Shown: positions 35,801 through 47,800 of the stretch, piece after piece
Layout of the letters: the number at the start of each line of letters is the position of its first letter
Numbering within the stretch: the first letter of the stretch is position 1
NCBI RefSeq assembly: GCF_000003815.2
Contig: NC_049988.1
Span: forward strand, 19,047,598 to 19,111,597
Reading direction: 5' to 3'
DNA length: 64,000 nucleotides
From: Branchiostoma floridae
Lineage: Eukaryota; Chordata; Leptocardii; Amphioxiformes; Branchiostomatidae
Made by a program: the position numbers and the translations under genes
The notes under the pieces: model-generated
The model's database searches: none
What the model saw: only the letters and a program-made list of their open reading frames with translations
What the model was told of the DNA's origin: nothing

Positions 35801-38800
35801 TATAGAGGAAGACAATAGATTTTGTTTACTTAGAACAAAAAATACACATTTCAAAATCTGATTGCAAAATTTGTGTTCCAGAGATTATGTATATTGTATA
35901 TGGCCTCCTTTGGTCAACATTGACTATTATTATTAATAGTAAAACCTGTCTACATGATATATATGACCCCTTTCGGTTGATATTGAATATGGTAAAATCC
36001 TAATTGACATTAGCCCTATGGCTTTGGCTATGGCTTAACAGTCCTATACGAGATTGACAGTCTCTGTCCAGAGTATTGCAGTTTTATTAACAAAGTGATA
36101 TATATAGAATACAACACGGTGTATTCCGTATCACCCGAGGTATCAGCCCGACCGCGGGTCGGATCGCCCAACGGCCGAAAGCCGGAGGATGATCCGGCCC
36201 GCGGGAAATGTATTCAACTTTTCAACCGTGCTGTATTTGGGCCGTTCAACATAGTTCGATTTACTCAAAGAAAGCCTGTGTGATACAACTTTCGAACCTG
36301 TGTGATACCGAAGTTATCACATTGTCCGGAACACCCGTATCAAACGTTTTCTCGTCACAGGTATGACATAAATTGGCATATCGTGCAGATTTACATGTGT
36401 ATTTGTTCTGATCATCCTTTGACATTCCCTTTGGATACATGTAGTAACAAATTCTAATCAGATCCAATAAAATCTCTGCACTACGCACATCTATAAAGGG
36501 CAGTTTTTATGACCAATCCAATCTTGATCTGACTTGTAGCCTTAATCTTGGCAATTTTATTGCAAAACCAATTAAGACTGGGAGCTTGTTGTACAAATTT
36601 CTCCTACATGATTTGCGTTGACTTTATGCCTTGGGTTAAAAGAGGACATTTGAAGGGCAGTTGTATTTTACCAGTGCACTTAATATTTCTACTGCAAATG
36701 AACCAGTGCATCTAGGTATTTGTATAGGGTAACATACAATGTACATTGAGGTATGAAAACTTTTATCATATTATTTGTTTAGAATTTTGAAGCACAACCT
36801 ATGTCAATTTTTTTCTACGTTGGACTTGGCAAACTTTTGATCTTTTTTCTTTGTATTACTTGTTTGGAATCTTGAAATAAGCTGTAGAATATGGGTTTAT
36901 TTTATGTTGGCACCCAGCTTTTTTCTGTGCACCTAATCTTTTATGTTACATGCAGGTCAGCACTAGCCTGGGTACCATCCGAATAGTAGTTTGCTCCTAT
37001 GTTCGCTTCTGCTATCCGTCTGGAGACCTGTACATTCAAACCGTTTGGTGCTAACGTTGAAGTTAATGAGCAAATCAAGGAAAAGGTTCTAGAGCACTCG
37101 TTCGATGACAACAGGCCGGCGCCCACATGCGCTAGGGGACGTGGGGCTTTTCCTGTGTTGGAACACCGGTTCGAACGATCACTTGAACCCATTCCATAAT
37201 TCGGACATATGTGGGGACCAATCAGCGCCTGCGTCCAAAATATGGACGATTCCAGACATTAAGATGGTCCGCGTTCCCAGACGGAAACACAGAGAAGCGA
37301 CTGTATATAGTGTATAATGAATGTCAGAGCTAGAAGCGACTGTATATAGTATATTATGAGCGCCGGAGCGAACTACTTTCTGGATGGTACGCAGGCTAGG
37401 TCAGCACAGGTGGATTCCAGAAAATGAATTTCTTTCCCAGGCCCCTACAGCGGTTGCTAAATGGACATAACAGTTATGTAGCAGAATTTAGAATAACTTA
37501 CAATGTATTTAGTGTTTTGTGCAATACTTTTAGCCTGTTTTCTGTTTCCTGCAGGATTTGATCAACAGAGAAGCTGACATGACCAGAGAGACTGTGCAGA
37601 AAAGTGTCTGTGTACTCAGCCATCTGGTAAGCAAATACCACCACAATTTGGTAACTATAGTGATCCCAAATCTAGACACGTTACAGTGCTTTTGATATTT
37701 CAGAGACAATCTTTACTGTTTGCAAAGAAATTTGATATGTCACTGTAGTTTGAATGGAAATGTAAGTTATTGATATTTACATTTGACAATGTTTATAACC
37801 AAAGGCATGTGATCGTTGCCATACTGTATTTTGTTGTTTTAGTAAAGTTGTACTTTATTGTGAACTATTCATTTAAACGTACAGTGTTTCCTTGATAATG
37901 ATATCTTTCTGTTGTTCCAGCCTCTGTTTGGCCTGATAAAAGCAAAGCTAGAGTTGTGCACAGTGGCATACTTTGGGGAGCGGGACTTCTCAAAAGTAAC
38001 CATCCTGAAGGTGGGTACAGTATGTCTTAAACAGTACATGTTATGTTCCAAATGTAGCTGAAATCTTTGTTATCGACTTCCATATAACGCTAGCCTAATT
38101 CACCTTTTTCTGTGGGGTAACCTATATCCATTGTTAAAAAAAAAGGCTATTTAGGAATATCAAGTAAATGTTGGTGGTTTCAAACTTCAATATTTTGACA
38201 ATACACTTTGTGAATTGCAAGTTGAAAACACCGTCCGCCATCTCGATATCGCTAGACGCCCAGCCTTTAAAAATGACAGGTATAGGTGACCCCGCGGATA
38301 AAGGTGAAGTAGCATGTTTTTTGTCAGCAGTTTTAAATGAAATGTACTTGACTTACGCCAAAAATAGTTACTCCAGAACTGCATATGGATACAGCCTAGG
38401 ATGACAAAATATAGAATTATTATAGCACTTAAATGTATTGTTTAGTGAGTGAGATCCATACTTAGTCAGTAACTCACCCTAAGATATTATTAACTCTTTT
38501 AGCCATACATTTTTTTCTATTAATGATAACAATATGTAGAATGATTAGAGGTTGTAAAATAATGCTAGGAAATGTTTATGTACTAATCACAAGACTACCT
38601 GTAGTGTTATAGCCTTGGATGACTTGAATGTTCTGTTTCGATCTTTGACTTTCTATGGTGTTTTTTTTTAATGTCTTGCAGGCATTTTATTTTATATCGA
38701 CCATCATTCAATCAATCAACCAACTAATATCACTTTANNNNNNNNNNNNNNNNNNNNNNNNNNNNNNNNNNNNNNNNNNNNNNNNNNNNNNNNNNNNNNN

Positions 38801-41800
38801 NNNNNNNNNNNNNNNNNNNNNNNNNNNNNNNNNNNNNCCATATACAGTTGCTTGAGTAACTATTTTGGCGTATCTTATTACCTGGATGTCTAACCTACAT
38901 CGATGTACTTGACTTGTTTTCAGCATTTTAAATATAAAGCATAATAGTGCTACTAGCACTTTGTTTCTTCTTGTCAATCATTATGTATGTTTTGCATGCA
39001 TGCATGCATGCATGCACATGTGGTTCGGTCTTTTTTAACTGACAATTGACTTTGTCTTTTATTCAGGAACTGCATGACAACCTGTCAGGATTGCTGTGCT
39101 CTGATCTCATAGATGGTCCACAGGTTTTTATAGGTAAGAAAAATGTATGTTTTGCAGCAAAAAAATGGATTCTAACAGTTTTAAGTAATCTGATACAGTT
39201 TTAAGTATAATCTGTACTTGATAAGTTGTTAAATTTTGTTATCTGGGATACTTGTCAGTTACAAAGAAACTTTGTAACCAGAAAGATCAATTAATCAAGA
39301 GAACCCTATACATACATTTTGTGTAATGTTGCCATTATGAATATATTGTGTCTGTTTTCATAGGACTCTCTGCAAGAGACCTGGTCTTACGTTTTAAACA
39401 TAAGGTAATTTTCTTTCATGCTTAAAGAAAAACATGTACAATGCCTCCTTGTCACATTAGTCAGATATCTTCAAGTAAGAGTTTGATATTAACTATATAC
39501 ATTTGATTTCTTTTCTAAAATGTTATAGATTTTCTGATGCTTTCCTTGTGAAATTTCACATTAATCTTTCGAGAACAAATTCCAGAGATTTGCTTATCTC
39601 ATTATACATTAATGGTAATTAATGTGTAATGTCAAAATTTATTAGTTGAATAGACTTATTAATGACTTGACTCATTGGACATAATTATATATTTGTTGTA
39701 ACCCTTAACTTTACTTTTCTTGCAGCTTTTGGTTATTTTCAAGTTGCTGCTATTAGAAAGAAGGGTGAGTAAAGAACTCCTCAATACGATATTCTAGAGT
39801 GGAGTGGATAAATCATAAGAGCATTTATATCAGTTACTGTAGATGATAAACATATCAAAACATCATAATGCAGCCTGCGTCCAGGTTCTGTCATTTCTAT
39901 CTTTTAGACATTACAATATTTATGCAGTAGTATTGAAGATCAATGATAGACTATTTATCTTTTCAACAAATGTTTTTTTTCCATCTGCAGGTTTTATTCT
40001 ACTCCTCACCAGTGGGAAGACTGTCCACCACTCTGCTGTCCCTGTTATCTCTCTTCCCAGGTACGTGTAGTAGTAGACGATCAAGATTGGAACCCAGAAC
40101 CTTTAGATTCTAAAGCCTTACCACAAGGCAAATGAGAATTTAGAGGAAGCTTACCAATTAATACACCAAAAAGCAGTTACTCACAACAAGCAACTGGATA
40201 TTATTTTGGAGTTGCTTGTAGTAAAAAAAAAAACACATGGCGTCCTGGAATGGACTACATGTATAACTGCTATTTGATGTATCTTAATACCTGGATGTCT
40301 AACCTGCATGGATGTAATCAGATATAGCCTCAGAGGGCTTTTTTTTTGCAAGTTGTCAGTTTTACCTGCAATTGACAAAAATGTCTGAAATTCTGCTTGC
40401 AATCATATGTTGTAGGTAATGGCAAAAGATTTCTTGATTTTTTTCTTTGCTACATGTAAATGTAGGTGCTGATAGTTTATTTCATTTTTTGTTAGCTTTC
40501 CATATTCCATATTTATTTTTATGTATTACATCTACATGGAATTTGTTGTTACAGGAGTAATTCAGCAAGGCCTGTCAGAGTCCGTCTCTCACAAGATCGG
40601 CACCCAGATCTCAACCGAGCTCATCCTCAGCGACTTTGGTATTGACACTGAAGAGTATCTGGAGGTCCAGCTATCAGCCGTATCCGGTTCCACCCCCGAG
40701 GTGTGTAAAGAAGTCGAAATGTCTCTTCCGTCTCTGTGCAATAGACGGCACGAACTCTGTACAAAGTTTGGTACCTCTTTGCTGAGCTCCTCGTCTTTCT
40801 CAAAATGGCTACCGCCAAACCGTGTGAGCCTGCATGGCAGAAACCTCAGGTCCAAACACCAGATAACACAATTCCACTGTAGAACTGCTAGGTATAGGAA
40901 GACTACACTACCCTACCTTGTCGACTTGCTAAACAGTTCATAGTGCTAGAGGTATAAATAAGCTTTGGATGTACACACAGTTATTTTAAAAGTGATTATT
41001 GTTATGTTTTATAATGTTTGGAATTGTGCACCTATTGTGCACCTATTACTTTTCATTTTAATTGTAACATGTTTAAAGCATACTGCAATTCAGCCGAAGA
41101 AATGAAGGCTGCCATTGTATGTTATTGTTTGTCGCTTGATGCGAAATAAAACCATTCATTATAAATGAGAGGGAGGCTGGTACTCGGTAGAAAATGACGA
41201 CAGACACTCACTGGTTGCCGTGGCCGAGAAACGATCTTTATTCTTCTCTCTCGCATCCTCTCTGTCTCTGTGTCCCAACTCTCTGAACTGAACCCCGATC
41301 TCTCTGGTGTTCCTTCTTTTTATCTCCTAGCTGGGTCCTGAACAAACAAATTCTTCCCACATGTACTTGACAGGTCATTAATTAGCTGTGATCTTCCCTT
41401 TGTTCTTCCTTATCTCATCTACTCATCAGCAAAAATACAAGATGTTTATCAGTTTCTGTTGATTTCTAAGAAACCTACCCAAGAATCATTCTAAACAGAT
41501 ACTGTAAATGCAGAAATGTTCGCGGTTTTCATGGCGACCACTTCACCACGAACTTAAAACCACCGAGAACATTTTTCCATAACAGTAAGAGACTACAGTG
41601 CATGGTGCTACCACGAAATTAAAACCACCGCGAAAAGTCAATTTTCCCGCTACCGCGAAATTAAATCCCCGCAAACTTAAATGCATTTACAGTATTGTCG
41701 ATATGGACTCTATTACAGGTGCAGCCAAAAACCACAGTATCAGAGGAGGAACTCAAGAGAAACCAGATAGACATTGTCGGGGAGATTTTGCCGAAGGACG

Positions 41801-44800
41801 GCGGCTCGGCGGTTATCCTCGCGGCACAGGAGAGCAGCGAGAATTCAGCGGAACGCGATGAAGACGCGGACCGATCTTCCAAGACGTCTACAAGTACGTA
41901 CAGCACTGCTTCCGAGCTAACGTCTCCGACCAACATGAGCGGGATCAGCAGTGATTGGGAGAAGGTTCGTAGTACTGTAGATTTCATTTTTTGAGACTTT
42001 TTTATCATTGCAGGGACTTAATTTCACATTACGGGGGTAGAGGAGGCTTTGCTGCATTTGTAGTAAGCAGTTGAAACAATTTTGTAGAACATTACCAACA
42101 TGAGCGGGATCAGCAGCGATTGGGAGAAGGTTTGTAGTACTGTAAACTTGTTTATTGAGGGCCTAAATTGTAATGGTAGAAGAGGAAAGGAGGTTTTCAC
42201 AGTTTTGGAAGTTTGCAGTTGAAACAACTTTGTAGTACAGTGAAAATTAGGGATTTAAAACCGTTTTTTTTGTTGCTGGGCTGGTTGAAAAAAAAAATTG
42301 ACCAAATTTTGGACCGTTTAATGTTGTTCACATGAAGATAGGAATGTTAAAATACCATTAGTTAAGAGTCGGATACTCCACCAAACAAATTCCTTTGTAG
42401 CAACATGGACCATTGTTTTGAATCGCAATTTACAAGTAATTTCCCAGACAATTGGGTCCAGGTTCAGGTCTGGTCTTTACCAGATCCTCTGGACCTGAAC
42501 CAGACACAGACCTGTACCCATCTCTTCTTGTAGGTTTACTTGCACCGGTTATGACAGTTTTAAGTTTACTGTTTGCAAGTAGTCATATTCTACCAATCTT
42601 GAATGTGTACAAATGATGAACAAAATCTTAAACAACAAATATTTCACAGGTGGAAAAAATGGAGGTGGAAGAGGCAGAAAACGAGCTCAAGGCCTTGTCC
42701 AGCTCGGAAAACGGGCTGACGCCGCGTAGCAGCGATGGAGGGAATGTGGGAGACACTGGAGGGATGATAGAAAGTGACGTGACGCCGAAGTCATCGCCGA
42801 TATTGTCCCCGAGTCCTTTCCCTACTGACGAGTTTGGCTTCCCCCTTGCTGTATTCACAAAGGTGAGGAATGATTTTGTGAGCTGTGTTGCAGTTGGACT
42901 CATTCTTATTACTTGATTAGGGCCATTCCATTTAAAGGTCTTATGAGGGGTATTAAGGAGTATTTTCCTTCTTAAAGAAGCAACAGTTTCTTTGTCTTCT
43001 TCCTCTTCTTCTTTATTTCTAGACAATTAGGTCATTGCACCATGTTCAAGAGCATATTCTTGTCAAGTTATTACGTCACAATAGTGCAAATCTAAGTTGC
43101 ACTGACATGACATGTTTACTAAGCTCAGACAGAAACTGTGTAGGGGCCAATCAGCGCCCTCGTCCAAAATTTGGACGATTCCAGACGTTAGAGATGTCAA
43201 GGTTCCCAGACAGAATAGCAGAGAAGCGACAGTACAGTGAAACCTGTCTATAGGGGTCACTCAAGGGACTGACCAAATTTGGCCCCTATGGGCAGGTGGC
43301 CCCTATAGGCAGTATAGCCAAAAAGGTACATTTCACCACAAGCAATAAGTGACAAGGCATTCAGCTTCCACTGAGATACACTGTCTGAGTATTTATTGAC
43401 ATATTATTAAGGTTATACATTTAAACTAAATATGAGTTTAAAACAAACAGTTTAATCAAATAGATTTGTATTACTACTACTGCTCCCTTATTTCTGTATA
43501 GTCAAAATGTCATTAGCTATTAACAGAGAAGACAGTGTACTATTTATTTTAGACATTAACACTAATCTGAGTCCGACCGACACCTGCTCCGAAATCAGCC
43601 GCTAGTTGACGGGGGGACTTGCCGGTCTCGGAACGCCGAATGACCAACGTCAATGCGTGTCCCTCGGGAGTCGAAGCCTTCGACATCGTATTTCTGAGTC
43701 AAAACTGACAGACATTTGCTTGGTTCTCTTGTCTTTTATACAGTTAGAATTGTCTGAACACGAAGTCAGCGCCGCCATTTTCCTTTGTTCCTCGATCTGA
43801 CTTTTCTGGGTAGCTTGGGTCACAGCGCGCGTCTTCGGCGACTTTGCCAATCGAATAGACAAATCGTGTAAATTCCGCTAGTTGCCGGCAAAAATTAGAC
43901 GTTCAATCACTGCTGATCACAAGTTCATAATCATTTCTAAACATCAAAACGCCACAAAAACTTTCACTTGTTCAGGAAGGCTCGGCTTGACTTGTCTGCA
44001 TGCGCCATTATGCCAAGGTGGTCACCTCGAAATAAAACTGTCTCTACGTAGGCTTATTTCTTTGACAAAAATCCAACTTCGTCTAGTTCTTACATAAATA
44101 ACGTTGATTTAATTGATTCTTATCGTTTTTATACCATAATCACTGTATTTTGTGCTATAAATCAGAATTCTTGTTGCCACATTTTACCTTGGCAAAAATG
44201 GAGTCGTCCACTGACCCCTATTGACCTTGTTTATCTTCTGAGGCGGCGCCATCTTGGAAAATTTACGCAAATACAATTCCGATATTTTTGGCCCGCGGAA
44301 TACGAAAATTAGACCATCGTACATGGATTTCAAGAGCCTATAACATCAGATACATGAACGGACGGTCTACTTGTAAAATCTGTCGATATATTCTTTCAGT
44401 CTGGACAGAAATGACGATGTAGAGAAGGGTAGAGTGCAAAGAGTCTGAGACGAGAAAAACGCCAACAACACGTTGGTGGAAAAACTTCGCATAAAATCAC
44501 ATAATTTTGTAAAATGTTTCTTTATTCAATGTTTCCTTCGTAAATCGTCCAAGTTGAGCCTACATTTTGCTGATGTAGTGCAGAAATTGAAAAAAAAAGT
44601 GAACCCCGCGTGGGTTTAGCGCGGCGTAACGCGGCCGGCCAGTCGCGCCGGTGACCGCTATCGGCAGTGTTGGCATAGCGGCCGGACTGAAAATCGGCTG
44701 GCCGCGACCGCATTCGACAGGTGACCGCTATAGACTATTTCTTAATGCTTAGGTCAATGGGAAAAATCCAAGGGACCGGCAAAAAGTGACCGCAATGGCC

Positions 44801-47800
44801 AGGTGGCCCCTATACTCAGGTGACCCCTAAGGCAGGTTTCACTGTACATAGCGTCATAGCGTATAATTGTGCTTTATGAATATGTCAGAAAAGAGTTTCC
44901 ATATTTTGAACATCTTAATGCAACGGATAAATTTCTATTTTTGATGTGCCTAGATAAACCCTGTATATCAAACATTATTTTTTCCTATATCTACACCTGT
45001 ACAAAGAAGCGAGAAGATGTTGACCATCCTGTTAATAGCTTAGTACCTTCAATTAGTTAAATTATATCTTGTTGTCTCTGCATATGTCTGTTATGTCTGT
45101 TATCGGTGACCTGTACCTAGCCCTTCGAGGCATGAATGTACATAAAGGTCTTTCATTCAATAAACATCGGAGCAAACTACTATCCTGATGGTACACAGGC
45201 TAGTTGTATATGGAGTCCTGACACATTTTTCTCTGCCCCCCAGGGCTCAGTTTGCCACCCATACCTGGCCCTCCAACACCACGAGCTTCTGCAGGATGTC
45301 AACATCAGGAGTTTTCTGGTCGGCGCCACCAACATCCTCTTCAAGCAGAGAAGACATCTCACGGATGTCATCGTAGATGTAAGTAGAGGCAAAAATTTTT
45401 TTCCAAATAATTTCGTCTGGTTGGTAGGCCATAGGATATAGGAGTTTTCTTTTGCACAACCAGTTAATCTCACCTTAGCTGATCATGATGTCTGTCAGAC
45501 ATCTTCCTCAGAGCTTCTAACTTGAGTTCTGCTTCTCACCGCTATATGTAGCCGATGTAGGTGGCGATTTTGTGACAAGGGTCAAGAGCACAATCCCAAA
45601 ATGGGTAAGGATTAGTCAACCCCAGTAGTGATGAACAGGGAAGAGGGGGGTACAAACTCAGCCACGTTTGGGATTGTGTTCTCGTCTCCCAATACTGTTC
45701 ACTAGACAGAGTGGATAACTCACTGCCTTTGCGGCGTCAAAAAGGCTATGGAACTACCTGTACCTACAACAGTTGACTTACACAATGAGATCTTCTCTTG
45801 TCCTTTTCAGATCGAGGAGGATAAGATTGAAATCTATGACGCAGAGCTTAGGAAACAGCTCCATCTCCACACGGCTGACCTCCGCTTCGCTGACTTCCTG
45901 GTCAAACATGTGGTGGAGGAAAGAGACGACATCTTTCTGGACGGAACTGGTAAGTTCTAAAGATCTAAAAAAAATTTGTGTTTTCTTTCTCAGTCCTGAA
46001 AAAATAGGGATCGGTAGGTATACATAGGGATAATGTTTTAGGCTGGCCAAAACTCTAGTGAGACATTACAATACAGTGGAACAATCTGAAAGTAAACTGA
46101 ATGGGTAACTGGTAAGTTCTAAAGATCTAAAAATAATGTTGTGTTTCTTGTGACATCTCAGTCCTAAAAAAATAGGGATCGGTAGGGTAGGGATTATCTT
46201 TTTCTTGTAATATTTTTTAGGCTGCCCAAAACTCTAGTGAGACATTGCAAATAAACTGAAATGCATGAGGACACTTGTCATTCATTGTCAAACTTTAATG
46301 TTGTGCATAATACATATATCCTTCATTAGATAATAAAAGCAGTATTTTTACTTTATAGGAAGCAGGCTATAAAAATTCTAACTGGAAGCTATGTGACTCC
46401 ACTGCCCACCCCCCAAAAAAGTTTAGGGTCGGCAGGTTTTTCTAGGGTAGGTAGGGAAACAGGAAACACAACAGTTCTTTTCTAGACCTAATTTAAAGTG
46501 TGGTCTTGATTTTTTTCCTTTTGTTGTGGTGGCTTTGTATATGCGGGGCTGAAATTGACTTTTTTCCCATGTTGTTAATTTTTGTTAATCAATCTGTCAT
46601 TTCAAGCTTACGAAATTACTTGGTTGTGTATAGAGAACTTTGTCATTAAGGTACTTCCTGGTTTAACTGTTCAACATGGTAGATTATATTTGAATATTTG
46701 TGTCATAGTCAATGTGAACACAGTCTATGAATATTAGTACCTTTTTTCTGATTTCCAGTTTTGTCATTTCACCCATTGACAAGTGTTACACTCTTCAAAC
46801 GTTGTAGAACTTTTGATGTTGTAACTTATATTTTTGTCTGTGTGTTTGTGTGTGTGTTTGTTTTCTGTGGCATCTGTCTAGCTGAACAAAGTCATGTCGG
46901 TAAGTTTTTCTAGTCACCACGTGTATGTGATCTTTTTTTTATGGTAGCATGAATTTTCACATTGTCCGCTCATTTGCATGCTATCATTGTGTACAGTGAC
47001 TACCGTAGTGGGTGTGGGTGTCCTTGTATCCCTTGTGGTACCCATAGAGGTCATTCTTGGGAAGTTGAATCAGTTTGGAGTCTTCCAAAGGTTGTTTAAT
47101 AATCATGATTGCTTGTATGTTGTGAAAACATCCTGTCAAGAGCCCTTTTTGAACCTTTCTTAAAGTTTATTCATGAGAAACTCAATATTGTCCAGCATAG
47201 TCATTTTTAAGATTATTGGTCTTGTTTTCCGTTCCAGGCTGGGAGGGAGGTGACGAGTGGGTGCGTTCCCAGTTCTGCTTGTACCTGCTGTCTCTCCTGT
47301 CTACCACTGAGAATGGAGGTTAGTATTTAGTACATGTACATTATGACAGCGTACAAAACCTTTTATTGGCGACGCCTCAGGGGCTAGCGTAATAGTATAG
47401 TGTGTGTCCATTTGACAAGAATTCACAAGATTCCGAGAAATTTTCCTACAGGCATGTCAGGAGTTTTAGTTGTTCTTGTTGGACTGCCCCCCCCCCCCAA
47501 AAAAAAACAGACCTGAAAAAAATTAGTGTACCAGATCTTGGGCCAATTAGGTGCCCACACGTTTTGGGGCTTACCGATCCAAGAAAATAACAAGTCAGTG
47601 TGAAGTAGACTTTATAGTCATTTCTACCAAGTGTCTACAATTCAACTTAACGTTTTATATATGAAGATAGGATTTTAAAATGCCAGTAGAAGTTGGATAC
47701 TCCACCAAACAGATTCCTTTGTAACTGTGCAAAATGGAACGTTGTTTTGACTGTCACCCATTCACAAGTTTTCTCAGACAATCAGGTACAGGTTAAGGTT

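Larger units (their letters stand above)
43136..45202. mobile_element. hAT-like TAGCCT family copy 3, split by a pogo-like insertion
   Basis: 43136-43234 and 44845-45202 match consecutive parts of the 36964-37398 element (GGGGCCAATCAGCGCC.., then ..ATCCTGATGGTACACAGGCTA). The intervening 43235-44844 is a separate element. The left end of the host copy is missing or diverged. Confidence 0.65.

Noticed and set aside
40521-40943. Separate single-exon gene
   Set aside because: Its left half is AVL9 exon 10 (splice sites and phase fit) and its right half is a retrotransposon tail.
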